The notes: generated from the letters alone by a model not told the origin. Counted from the first letter of the stretch, positions 6,102 through 12,991 are shown. The stretch is DNA of 15,370 nt from Actinobacillus sp. (GCA_020026115.1 JAHHQY010000035.1:1-15370), one strand, 5' to 3'. Numbers and translations are program-made.

Positions 6102-7370
6102 ATGCGACGTTTATATACCATTATTTTTTATCTCGCTTTGCCTTTTTTAGCGTTATTTATGTGTTGGAAAGGGCGGAAAGACCCTAATTATGCCAAAGGA
6201 TTAAAAGAGCGTTATGGGTTTTATCACAAAGAGAAAAAACCAACGCCACAAGGCATATTAGTTCACGCAGCAAGTGTCGGCGAGGTGATGTTAGCCACAT
6301 CTTTTATAAAAGCCTTGCAAAAGCACTATCCTCATCTGGCGATTACCTTAAGCACCATGACGCCAACGGGCGCGCAACAAGCACGCCAAAATTTCGGTGC
6401 GAGCATTACCCATTGTTACTTGCCTTTTGATGTGCCTTTTGCTGTGCGCCGATTTTTAGCATTTATTCAACCGCAAGTTGTCGTGGTGATTGAAACAGAA
6501 ATTTGGGCGAATTTATTTACTCATTTAGCGAAAAAAAACATTCCTTTAATCATAGCCAATGCGCGCCTTTCAGCCCGTTCTACCAAGGGCTATTTACGTT
6601 TTCAAAAAACCATGAGTAAGCTATTCAAGAGCGTTACGCTTGTGTGCGCGCAAGATAAAATCAGTGCCGAGCGTTATATGTCTTTAGGCGTGGAAGAAAA
6701 GAAAATCTTGATAACGGGCAATATTAAGTTCGATCATAATTTCGTTGAAAAAGATGAGAATATGGAAAAACTTCGGCGCGAGTGTGCCCAGCGTCCCGTT
6801 TGGGTTGCGGGTAGTACACATGCCGGCGAAGATGAGATTATCTTACAAGCCCATAAAAAATTATTGCAGAAGTTTCCGCAATTATTATTAATTTTAGTGC
6901 CAAGACATAAAGAACGCTTTGCTCTCGTTGCAGAGGAAATTAAAGCAAGTGGATTATCTTTTGTAACGCGTCGTTCTCAAGAAGATTTTTCTCAAGCAAA
7001 TGTTTTACTTGGCGATACGATGGGGGAATTAATGCGTTTTTATGGCGTAGCTCAAGTGGTCTTTGTTGGTGGCAGTTTTATTGCGCGAGGCGGACATAAT
7101 CCTTTAGAGCCGTTAGCTTTTAAATGCCCCGTTATTTCTGGCGAACATGTATTTAATTTTGCAGAAATTTATCAACAGTTAAGCCAAGATGGCGCGGTTA
7201 AAATCATTCCAGCCAATAAAGACAGCTTAGCAACCCAAGTGCAAACTTGGTTAGAAAATCCAGCAAAAGCCCAAAGTGTAGGCGCGAAAGGTTTTGAAAT
7301 TTTGCAACAAAATCGAGGGGCTTTAGCGAAATTATTCACGGCAATTCAACCTTATTTGGAGAAAAAATAA
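6102..7370 (+). CDS. waaA: 3-deoxy-D-manno-octulosonic acid (Kdo) transferase
   Basis: Glycosyltransferase family 30 enzyme (also kdtA). It transfers Kdo from CMP-Kdo to the lipid A precursor at the cytoplasmic face of the inner membrane. Haemophilus-type enzymes add a single Kdo, which cannot be judged here. From ATG 6102 the protein has 422 residues (E. coli 425) and begins with a membrane anchor at about residues 4-21, then GRKDPNY and ERYGFY as in the family. Glu61 in SVGE is the expected catalytic base. TMTPTG, IANARLSARS, LVPRHKERF, DTMGEL and GGSFIARGGHNPLEP are family landmarks, the last in the CMP-Kdo-binding domain. An upstream in-frame TTG at 6021 would add 27 residues but precedes the likely promoter. 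The stop overlaps the coaD start by one base (TAATG). Two copies of the dispersed word lie in the reading frame, at 6392 and 6771. Confidence 0.95.
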   Translation: MRRLYTIIFYLALPFLALFMCWKGRKDPNYAKGLKERYGFYHKEKKPTPQGILVHAASVGEVMLATSFIKALQKHYPHLAITLSTMTPTGAQQARQNFGASITHCYLPFDVPFAVRRFLAFIQPQVVVVIETEIWANLFTHLAKKNIPLIIANARLSARSTKGYLRFQKTMSKLFKSVTLVCAQDKISAERYMSLGVEEKKILITGNIKFDHNFVEKDENMEKLRRECAQRPVWVAGSTHAGEDEIILQAHKKLLQKFPQLLLILVPRHKERFALVAEEIKASGLSFVTRRSQEDFSQANVLLGDTMGELMRFYGVAQVVFVGGSFIARGGHNPLEPLAFKCPVISGEHVFNFAEIYQQLSQDGAVKIIPANKDSLATQVQTWLENPAKAQSVGAKGFEILQQNRGALAKLFTAIQPYLEKK

Positions 7371-7861
7371 TGATTAATGTTATTTATCCAGGGACATTTG
7401 ATCCTATTACCAACGGCCATTTAGATATTATTGAACGCAGTGCGGCACTTTTCCCCAAGGTTTTTGTTGCCGTTGCGACGAACCCAAATAAAGGGACGTT
7501 AATTTCCTTTGAACAGCGAGTTAAATTAGCGCAAGAAACTTTAGCCCATTTACCCAATGTTGAAGTTTTTGGTTTTGCAGGACTTTTAGCGGATTTAGTG
7601 AAAGAACGTAAGATTTCAGCGATTGTACGAGGCGTGCGCAGTACGACGGATTTTGAATACGAGCGTCAATTAGCACAAGTCAATGCGCATTTGGCGGATA
7701 ATGTGGAAACGATTTTTCTTCCGCCTTCAGAAAAATGGGGATATGTGTCCTCTACGGTTGTGCGTGAAGTATTCTTGCATAATGGCGATTTAACAACATT
7801 AGTGCCAGAAAATGTGCTGAACTATTTTATGCAAGTCAAAGAAGAAAATGCGAAGGCTTAA
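7370..7861 (+). CDS. coaD: Phosphopantetheine adenylyltransferase
   Basis: Transfers AMP from ATP to 4'-phosphopantetheine to give dephospho-CoA, the penultimate step of coenzyme A synthesis in the cytoplasm. The 163 residues compare with 159 in E. coli. The nucleotidyltransferase signature is clear: PGTFDPITNGH with His17 as the catalytic histidine, RGVR at 87-90, and the SSTVVR motif at 127-132 that closes over ATP. The ATG shares its A with the last base of the waaA stop, and a GGAG ribosome site lies inside the waaA end, so translation is coupled. The waaA-coaD pairing is conserved from E. coli to Haemophilus (old name kdtB). Transcription ends at the hairpin at 7901. A dispersed-word copy (ACTCGCACCGAAA) follows six bases after the stop. 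Confidence 0.96.
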   Translation: MINVIYPGTFDPITNGHLDIIERSAALFPKVFVAVATNPNKGTLISFEQRVKLAQETLAHLPNVEVFGFAGLLADLVKERKISAIVRGVRSTTDFEYERQLAQVNAHLADNVETIFLPPSEKWGYVSSTVVREVFLHNGDLTTLVPENVLNYFMQVKEENAKA

Positions 7862-7867
7862 AAAGGC

Positions 7868-7880
7868 ACTCGCACCGAAA
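7868..7880 (+). repeat. Copy of the dispersed ACTCGCRCCGAAA word
   Basis: ACTCGCACCGAAA, with A in place of G at the seventh position. It lies between the coaD stop and its terminator. Confidence 0.6.
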
Positions 7881-7900
7881 ATGGGTTTCAGAGAATAAGA

Positions 7901-7936
7901 AAAAAGCTAACGGTTTGAAGCGTTAGCTTTTTTTGT
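7901..7936. terminator. Bidirectional intrinsic terminator
   Basis: AAAAAGCTAACG (7901-7912) pairs perfectly with CGTTAGCTTTTT (7921-7932) around an 8-nt loop, with a T-run on both strands. It serves coaD on the plus strand and the small secreted protein on the minus strand. Confidence 0.9.
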
Positions 7937-7940
7937 GAAA

Positions 7941-8243
7941 TTAGTTTGTTAGCACATCGTTTTGTGAATCACGATTCAGTTTAGCTAAGCCAAACCCGCA
8001 ACTTTTAATTTGCATATCGTATTCAAGTTGAAGAATTTTCGCTTTGCTGGCGTTTAATTTTTCGCGAATTTGCGTCAAATTAGGGTGGGTGCCAGGTTGT
8101 TTTTCTGCGGCGCTAACTAAACTTTCAGCTTCATCGAATAATTTTTGGCATTGCACGGGAATCATTTGCCCTTCTGTGGCAAAAACTTGGGTGCTAGCCG
8201 AGGCAAAAAGAACACTTGCCAATAATAATTTGAGAAATTTCAT
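7941..8243 (-). CDS. Small secreted two-cysteine protein of unknown function (possibly DUF5339-like)
   Basis: A 100-residue protein with a clear Sec signal peptide: MKFLK, a hydrophobic core LLLASVLFASAS, and a likely signal peptidase I site after VFA (residue 22). The mature part of about 78 residues is helical and polar. It has two cysteines (VQCQKL and KSCGFG), which probably form one disulfide in the periplasm. There is no lipobox. Small exported proteins of this build occur in Pasteurellaceae (I recall DUF5339), but membership is unverified and no function is known. The frame is open three codons further, to a TTG. I prefer the ATG at 8243 because it starts a normal signal peptide. The ribosome site is weak. 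A plausible promoter lies upstream at 8277-8305. Confidence 0.75.
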   Translation of the reverse strand: MKFLKLLLASVLFASASTQVFATEGQMIPVQCQKLFDEAESLVSAAEKQPGTHPNLTQIREKLNASKAKILQLEYDMQIKSCGFGLAKLNRDSQNDVLTN

Positions 8244-8276
8244 AGTTATCAACTTTTTTGCGGTAAAAACGAGCGG

Positions 8277-8313
8277 AATTTAACAAAAAAAGCAAAATTT
8301 GTCTAGCAAATTT
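8277..8313 (-). promoter_or_regulatory. Likely promoter of the small secreted protein, with a dyad
   Basis: On the minus strand: -35 TAGACA (8300-8305), 17-bp spacer, -10 TAAATT (8277-8282); start near 8270, some 27 nt before the ATG. The -35 box is embedded in a perfect dyad, AAATTTG (8295-8301) and CAAATTT (8307-8313), which could be an operator. Confidence 0.45.
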
Positions 8314-8336
8314 CTTTTAGGCAAGGAAGAAGAGGG

Positions 8337-8353
8337 AAATTTTTCGGTGCGAG
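8337..8353 (-). repeat. Copy of the dispersed ACTCGCRCCGAAA word
   Basis: Minus-strand CTCGCACCGAAAAATTT, in the gap between the small secreted protein and the pirin gene. Confidence 0.6.
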
Positions 8354-8365
8354 AGAGCTAAAAAG

Positions 8366-8440
8366 AAAGCCCAGCTAAGATTTATTCCAAACTTATCACT
8401 TTGACAAGGGGTATGGACTTAGCTGGGCTTTGGTTTTTTT
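8366..8440. terminator. Long-loop hairpin, terminator of the pirin gene or a small RNA
   Basis: AAAGCCCAGCTAAG (8366-8379) pairs perfectly over 14 bp with CTTAGCTGGGCTTT (8418-8431). The 38-nt loop can form a nested stem, CTTATC/GACAAG with one mismatch (8392-8408). On the plus strand GG and then TTTTTTT follow the stem. On the minus strand, the direction of the pirin gene ending at 8458, the tail is only CTTTTT. It is much longer than the other terminators here. Confidence 0.6.
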
Positions 8441-8457
8441 ATTTTTTTAATGAGCGT

Positions 8458-9159
8458 TTATTCACTTTTCGCCATTTCTACGATTAAAAGATGAGATGTT
8501 TCTTTCGCTTTGATTTTTAAATCTTCTTCAACAACTTCCAGACCATCTCTCATACTTAAATCAAGTTGATTGATTATTGACGCCCCTTCGATTTGTACAA
8601 GGTAGGCTTGACGATTTTCTTTAACAGGGAAGTCGATTTCTCGGTCTTTGTCTAACTCAATCACATACATATTAATGTCTTGATTGATTTTTATCGGCGC
8701 AGAACTTTCCTTATTAGAAGCCAGTAAAAGCCATTTATTTTTTCTTTCTTCCCAAGCAAATTCATAATCGCCATAATTTGGTGTATGTCTTAATTTATCG
8801 GGGAAGATCCAGATTTGTAAAAATCTTAAGGTTTCTTTACCAAAATTTTGTTCGCTATGAACGATACCGGTGCCGGCACTCATATATTGTGCGTGACCTC
8901 GCGTAAGCGTTCTTTTGTTTCCCATACTATCAGCATGTGTCAGCTCACCTTTAACAACATAGGAAATAATTTCCATATCGCGATGAGGATGTGGGCCAAA
9001 ACCTGTATTTGGTTCGACTAAATCATCGTTAATGACGCGTAATTTACCAAACTTGATGTTATCTGGATTATGGTATTCAGCGAAGGAAAAATGAAAAACA
9101 CTATTTAGCCAACCGAGATTTGATCTGCCCATTTTGGCGTTGTCTAATTTTCTTAGCAT
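8458..9159 (-). CDS. Pirin family protein (YhhW/quercetinase-like bicupin)
   Basis: A bicupin protein of the pirin family. All four metal ligands of the N-terminal cupin are present at the positions seen in human pirin and E. coli YhhW: His57 and His59 (GPHPHRDMEI), His101 and Glu103 (GIVHSEQN). Between them are the conserved HADSMGNKRTLTRG and MSAGTG segments. The C-terminal cupin (about 125-233) is degenerate, as usual. The 233 residues equal YhhW-type proteins. Some members show quercetin 2,3-dioxygenase activity in vitro, but the physiological role in bacteria is not settled, so I give no enzyme name. The ATG has a strong GGAGGAATTC ribosome site. The gene stands alone and divergent from cydA. 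A perfect 18-bp dyad lies about 33 bp upstream of the start and may be its operator. Identity is sure at family level only. Confidence 0.92.
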   Translation of the reverse strand: MLRKLDNAKMGRSNLGWLNSVFHFSFAEYHNPDNIKFGKLRVINDDLVEPNTGFGPHPHRDMEIISYVVKGELTHADSMGNKRTLTRGHAQYMSAGTGIVHSEQNFGKETLRFLQIWIFPDKLRHTPNYGDYEFAWEERKNKWLLLASNKESSAPIKINQDINMYVIELDKDREIDFPVKENRQAYLVQIEGASIINQLDLSMRDGLEVVEEDLKIKAKETSHLLIVEMAKSE

Positions 9160-9191
9160 ACGAATTCCTCCATCTTTCTTGGGTTAATAAA

Positions 9192-9209
9192 TTGTTTTCT
9201 TGAAAACAA
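9192..9209 (-). promoter_or_regulatory. Perfect palindrome upstream of the pirin gene, candidate operator
   Basis: TTGTTTTC-TT-GAAAACAA, 8-bp arms with a 2-bp centre, 33-50 bp before the pirin ATG, in the region expected to hold the promoter. A second dyad, TAGTAAAT (9221-9228) and ATTTACTA (9239-9246), follows further upstream. Short T/A-rich palindromes of this kind are typical of repressor or LysR-type sites; the regulator is unknown. Confidence 0.45.
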
Positions 9210-9246
9210 CTTAAACGAGATAGTAAATACAGCGAGAAATTTACTA

Positions 9247-9490
9247 AGCTAATTTTATCTCATCTTTAGCCCTAAAAAAACAAAAATATAACCAAAAAGC
9301 GGTATTTCGCAAGAAAAAGATAACTTGATAAGAATAAAGGAAAAAAAAGAAAAAACTATTAAAGAAATAGCAAAAAGCCACTTTATTTCTGGTCGCTTTG
9401 TTGTAGAATATACCTAGTTTTGTATTTTCGTAATTACTTTTAGTTAGTTGGAAGTTTTTACAATTAGCAAGCTATTACGAGAGTTCAAAA
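9247..9490. other. Upstream regulatory region of cydABX without a gene
   Basis: Part of the 406-bp gap between the divergent pirin and cydA genes; no reading frame of note. It contains an FNR-like site, TTGATAAGAATAAA at 9325-9338 (9 of 10 consensus bases), and a possible extended -10, TGTAGAAT (9402-9409), without a convincing -35. Oxygen-responsive control of cyd by FNR and ArcA is known in relatives, but I could not place an ArcA site with confidence. Confidence 0.4.
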
Positions 9491-9494
9491 AAAT

Positions 9495-9559
9495 GCTTGT
9501 CATTTACAAGCTTACTGGGGGTGATGAAAATCACTTAAAACTTGTAGCTTTACAAGGAG
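9495..9559 (+). promoter_or_regulatory. Structured leader of cydA: three hairpins, the last touching the ribosome site
   Basis: Hairpin 1 is GCTTGT/ACAAGC (9495-9511). Hairpin 2 is GTGAT-GAAA-ATCAC (9521-9534). Hairpin 3 is CTTGTA-GCTT-TACAAG (9541-9556), whose 3' end includes the AAG of the AAGGAG ribosome site (9554-9559). The 3' arm of hairpin 1 (TTACAAG) can also pair with the 5' arm of hairpin 3 (CTTGTA), so two folds compete, and one of them frees the ribosome site. Confidence 0.45.
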
Positions 9560-9565
9560 TTAGAT

Positions 9566-11128
9566 ATGTTGGATGTTGTTGACCTCTCAAGATTGCAGTT
9601 TGCACTTACAGCGCTCTATCATTTTTTATTTGTACCACTTACTTTAGGCCTTTCCTTTCTTTTGGTGATTATGGAAACCCTTTATGTGGCAACGGATAAA
9701 GAAGTTTACCGAGATATGACCAAATTTTGGGGAAAATTATTCGGAATTAACTTCGCTTTGGGCGTAACAACCGGTATTGCCATGGAATTCCAATTTGGTA
9801 CAAACTGGGCTTATTATTCTCATTATGTAGGCGATATTTTCGGTGCGCCATTGGCCATTGAAGCCTTATTAGCCTTCTTCCTTGAATCGACTTTTGTCGG
9901 TTTATTCTTTTTTGGTTGGAATCGATTAAGTAAAATCAAACACTTAATTACAACTTACTGTGTAGCAATTGGTTCAAACTTATCCGCAATGTGGATTTTA
10001 GTGGCAAATGGTTGGATGCAAAACCCAACAGGTTCGCACTTTAATTTTGAAACCATGCGTATGGAAATGACCGATTTCTTTGAATTATGGTTAAATCCTA
10101 TTGCTCAAACAAAATTTTTACACACCTTAACCGCTTCTTATGTTGCTGGCGCTTTCTTTGTACTGGCAATCAGCTCCTACTATATTTTAAAAGGACGTGA
10201 TTTAGGTTTTGCTAAACGTTCTTTTGCTTTAGCCGCAGTATTTGGATTTGTTTCTAGCATTGGGGTTTTCTTAATGGGGGACGAATCAGGTTATGACATC
10301 GCACAAGTTCAACCAACTAAACTTGCTGCCATTGAAGCGGAATGGACAACAGAACCAGCACCTGCCGCTTGGAATTTAGTTGCTGTGCCGAATGAAAAAG
10401 CGGAAAAAAATGATTTCAGTATTTCAATTCCTTGGATTGGCGGGATTATTGCGACACGTTCTTTAGATAAACAAATTATCGGCCTACAAGAATTGATCGC
10501 ACGCAATAAAATTCGCGTTGAAAATGGTATGCAAGCTTATGCTTTATTAAACCAATTAAAAGCAGAAAAAATGGCGACAGGAAAGGTAAACCCTACAACC
10601 AAAGCGCAATTTAAAAAAGTGGAAGGCGATTTAGGTTACGGATTATTACTTAAACAATATGCGCCAAATGTTGTAGATGCAACGCCCGCACAAATTGCAC
10701 AAGCAGCACGCAATTCTGTACCAAAAGTATTGCCGAACTTCTATGCATTCCGCGTTATGTTAGGTATTTTTGGTCTCTTAATTGCGTTAACCGCAGGGGC
10801 ATTTTTCGTTACTGTACGCAAAAAAATTGGTCAATATCGTCCACTTTATGTGGCACTGTTATGGAGCTTACCATTACCTTGGTTTGCGATTGAAAGTGGT
10901 TGGTTTGTGGCAGAATATGGCCGTCAACCTTGGGCGATTTACGATATTTTACCAGTGAATGTTGCCGCTTCTAACTTAACCTTAGGCGATCTTTATTTCT
11001 CCATCGGTTTAATTTGTGGTTTGTATTCACTCTTTATCGCTTTTGAAAGTTTCTTAATGTTCAAATATGGTCGCCTTGGCCCAAGTTCATTAAAAACTGG
11101 TCGTTACTATTTTGAGCAAACAAAATAA
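9566..11128 (+). CDS. cydA: Cytochrome bd ubiquinol oxidase subunit I
   Basis: Main subunit of the high-affinity cytochrome bd oxidase of the inner membrane, which oxidises quinol, reduces O2 to water and contributes to proton motive force at low oxygen. The 520 residues compare with 522 in E. coli. Key residues are in place: His19 (high-spin haem), His186 and Met398 (haem b558 axial ligands; Met393 in E. coli), and Glu99 and Glu107 on the proton path. The quinol-binding loop keeps Lys252 and Glu257 (TKLAAIEAEW). The loop between them and FYAFRVMLG is long, so this is the long-Q-loop bd-I type. GRQPW (452-456) is the family signature. The ribosome site AAGGAG precedes the ATG and lies at the foot of a hairpin. 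First gene of cydA-cydB-cydX. Confidence 0.97.
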   Translation: MLDVVDLSRLQFALTALYHFLFVPLTLGLSFLLVIMETLYVATDKEVYRDMTKFWGKLFGINFALGVTTGIAMEFQFGTNWAYYSHYVGDIFGAPLAIEALLAFFLESTFVGLFFFGWNRLSKIKHLITTYCVAIGSNLSAMWILVANGWMQNPTGSHFNFETMRMEMTDFFELWLNPIAQTKFLHTLTASYVAGAFFVLAISSYYILKGRDLGFAKRSFALAAVFGFVSSIGVFLMGDESGYDIAQVQPTKLAAIEAEWTTEPAPAAWNLVAVPNEKAEKNDFSISIPWIGGIIATRSLDKQIIGLQELIARNKIRVENGMQAYALLNQLKAEKMATGKVNPTTKAQFKKVEGDLGYGLLLKQYAPNVVDATPAQIAQAARNSVPKVLPNFYAFRVMLGIFGLLIALTAGAFFVTVRKKIGQYRPLYVALLWSLPLPWFAIESGWFVAEYGRQPWAIYDILPVNVAASNLTLGDLYFSIGLICGLYSLFIAFESFLMFKYGRLGPSSLKTGRYYFEQTK

Positions 11129-11141
11129 GAGGGGGTGACTT

Positions 11142-12278
11142 ATGCTTGATTATGAATTTCTCCGCTTTGCTTGGTGGATTTTAGTTATCGTATTATTAAT
11201 TGGTTTCTCTGTAACCGATGGCTTCGATATGGGCGTTTTAACTTTATTACCGTTCGCCGGAAAAAAAGAAGTTGAAAAACGCATTATGATTAATAGCGTA
11301 GCCCCTCACTGGGACGGTAACCAAGTTTGGCTTTTAACCGCAGGTGGGGCGATGTTCGCAGCCTGGCCAATTGTTTACGCTGTTTCTTTCTCTGGTTTCT
11401 TTATTGCGATGATTTTAGTCTTAGCGGCATTATTTTTCCGCCCTGTTGGCTTTGAATATCGCGGTAAAGTTGAAAATGCGTTATGGCGTAAATGGTGGGA
11501 TTTGGGTTTATTCTTAGGTGGCTTTGTTCCTTCATTAGTATTCGGTGTCGCGTTTGGTAATTTATTACAAGGTGTGCCATTTGAATTTAACGATATTATG
11601 CAACCTACCTACACAGGAACATTTTTCCAATTATTAAACCCATTTGCCTTGCTTTGTGGCTTATTAAGTTTGGCGATGTTAACCACTCATGGGGCAAATT
11701 GGCTACAAATGAAAACAACGGACGAATTACGTTATCGCAGTTGTTTAATCAGTGAAGTTGGCGCAACCATCACCTTAATTTTGTTTGCTTTAGCGGGATT
11801 ATGGCTCTATTTCAAAAATGGTTTTGTGCTTGAAAGTAGCGTGGATCACAATGCCGCTTCTATACCTGTCGGTAAAGTGGTAAGTATGCAAATGGGCGCA
11901 TGGTTTAATAATTATTTCACTTACCCAGTACTTTTCATTTTCCCAGCGTTGGTGGTATTAGGCGCCTTATTAAATATTGCTTTTTCAAAAGCAAATCGTA
12001 ATGGTTGGGCATTCTTCGCTTCATCTTTAACGATAGTTGGTGTAATTACAAGCTGTGCCGTTTCGATGTTCCCATTCATTATGCCATCTATTACAAATCC
12101 GGGTATGAGCTTATTAATGTGGGATGCGACATCCAGTCAATTAACCTTAATGATTATGTTTGTTGTAGCCTTAGTTTTAACAGTCATTTTATTAGCTTAT
12201 ACCGCGTGGGCATATTACAAAATGGCAGGTCGACTTGACGCCGAATATGTCGAAAGTGGCAAAAACCCAACATATTAA
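11142..12278 (+). CDS. cydB: Cytochrome bd ubiquinol oxidase subunit II
   Basis: Second large subunit of cytochrome bd oxidase, structurally related to CydA but without haem ligands of its own in most models; it stabilises the di-haem centre and forms part of the oxygen/proton routes. The 378 residues compare with 379 in E. coli. The N-terminal helix ends in VTDGFDMGVLTLLPF and is followed by NSVAPHWDGNQVWLL, both highly conserved CydB signatures. About nine hydrophobic helices can be drawn. The start is 13 nt after the cydA stop with a GAGGGGG ribosome site. The stop is followed after 10 nt by cydX. There is no sign of truncation. Confidence 0.97.
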   Translation: MLDYEFLRFAWWILVIVLLIGFSVTDGFDMGVLTLLPFAGKKEVEKRIMINSVAPHWDGNQVWLLTAGGAMFAAWPIVYAVSFSGFFIAMILVLAALFFRPVGFEYRGKVENALWRKWWDLGLFLGGFVPSLVFGVAFGNLLQGVPFEFNDIMQPTYTGTFFQLLNPFALLCGLLSLAMLTTHGANWLQMKTTDELRYRSCLISEVGATITLILFALAGLWLYFKNGFVLESSVDHNAASIPVGKVVSMQMGAWFNNYFTYPVLFIFPALVVLGALLNIAFSKANRNGWAFFASSLTIVGVITSCAVSMFPFIMPSITNPGMSLLMWDATSSQLTLMIMFVVALVLTVILLAYTAWAYYKMAGRLDAEYVESGKNPTY

Positions 12279-12288
12279 GGAGGCGAGT

Positions 12289-12387
12289 ATGTATTATTTA
12301 TTATGGATTTTTGGTGTTGCCGTAACAATTTTGTTCACCGCATTATTGATGATGAACATTGAAAAAACAGGTAAATTTGACCAATAA
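12289..12387 (+). CDS. cydX: Cytochrome bd oxidase small subunit CydX
   Basis: A 32-residue single-span membrane protein, too short for many gene finders, reading MYYLLWIFGVAVTILFTALL and ending MMNIEKTGKFDQ. CydX proteins have the N-terminal pattern M-W/Y-Y-(L/F)-x-W-(I/L)-(L/F)-G and an acidic residue just after the helix; here Trp6, Gly9 and Glu25 fit. E. coli CydX has 37 residues and binds CydA, stabilising the haems. A perfect AAGGAGG ribosome site (12277-12283) overlaps the cydB stop, and the gap to cydB is 10 nt. A strong terminator follows 11 nt after the stop. Context, start signal and sequence together make this secure. Confidence 0.93.
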   Translation: MYYLLWIFGVAVTILFTALLMMNIEKTGKFDQ

Positions 12388-12398
12388 CTTTTCCTTTG

Positions 12399-12426
12399 AA
12401 GGCACAACGAAAGTTGTGCCTTTTTT
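12399..12426 (+). terminator. Intrinsic terminator of cydABX
   Basis: AAGGCACAAC (12399-12408) pairs perfectly with GTTGTGCCTT (12413-12422) around a GAAA tetraloop, followed by a run of T. It separates the cyd operon from ybgC-tol. Confidence 0.93.
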
Positions 12427-12442
12427 GTATTTAAAAAAAGCC

Positions 12443-12454
12443 TTCGCGCCGAAA
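12443..12454 (+). repeat. Copy of the dispersed ACTCGCRCCGAAA word
   Basis: TTCGCGCCGAAA followed by AATT, between the cydX terminator and a second hairpin. It differs from the consensus at the first base of CTCGC. Confidence 0.55.
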
Positions 12455-12476
12455 AATTGTCAAAAACTTAAACGAT

Positions 12477-12499
12477 AAAAGCCCTAACTTAGGGCTTTT
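12477..12499. terminator. Second hairpin before ybgC, terminator-like
   Basis: AAAAGCCCTAA and TTAGGGCTTTT form an almost continuous palindrome; the practical stem is AAAAGCCC/GGGCTTTT with a 7-nt loop. It has T/A flanks on both strands and stands 75 bp after the cydX terminator, so it may back up termination. The ybgC-tol promoter must then lie in 12500-12566. Confidence 0.6.
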
Positions 12500-12566
12500 C
12501 TTGAGAAAAAAGGCAAATTATGATACAAAACAACCCTTAATAATCATCAAAATATGAGGCTTAGCT

Positions 12567-12983
12567 ATGAACGTTCAAACTCTTCCAATTCGTGTTTATT
12601 TTGAAGATACCGACGCAGGCGGTGTTGTTTATCACGCACGTTATTTACATTTTTTTGAACGAGCGAGAACGGAGTTTTTACGCCATTTACATTTTTCCCA
12701 ACAAACCTTAATTCGGGATTTTGATTTGGCTTTTGTAGTAAAAAAAATGGATATTGATTTCATTTTGCCTGCTCGTTTAGATGATGCATTAGAAGTCAAA
12801 ACACAAATTACTGAAATTCGCGGGGCAAGCATTTTCTTTGAGCAACGTTTAATGCGTGCTGAGGTGGAACTTTGCAAAGCGACAGTAATTATTGCTTGTG
12901 TTAATTTAACGAAAATGAAACCAACCCCATTACCAGCAGTGATTAAAGATGCTTTGCTGGATCATTCTTCAAGTAATTTTTAA
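12567..12983 (+). CDS. ybgC: Tol-Pal system-associated acyl-CoA thioesterase YbgC
   Basis: Hotdog-fold thioesterase of the 4-hydroxybenzoyl-CoA type, cytoplasmic and often at the membrane; Haemophilus and E. coli homologues hydrolyse acyl-CoA thioesters, and the link to Tol-Pal is by operon membership. The 138 residues fit the family (E. coli 134). The active-site region is YFEDTDAGGVVYHARYLHFF, with Asp16 as the likely catalytic aspartate and Tyr22-His23 after it, followed by the helix ERARTEFLR. An AGGC-type ribosome site lies a few bases before the ATG. TolQ starts 8 nt after the stop. In E. coli, ybgE lies between cydX and ybgC; no such gene is present here. Confidence 0.95.
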   Translation: MNVQTLPIRVYFEDTDAGGVVYHARYLHFFERARTEFLRHLHFSQQTLIRDFDLAFVVKKMDIDFILPARLDDALEVKTQITEIRGASIFFEQRLMRAEVELCKATVIIACVNLTKMKPTPLPAVIKDALLDHSSSNF

Positions 12984-12991
12984 GGATAAAA

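Noticed and set aside
12388..12566. A remnant of ybgE between cydX and ybgC
   Set aside because: The stretch holds two hairpins and a repeat copy, with no frame of membrane-protein character in any direction.
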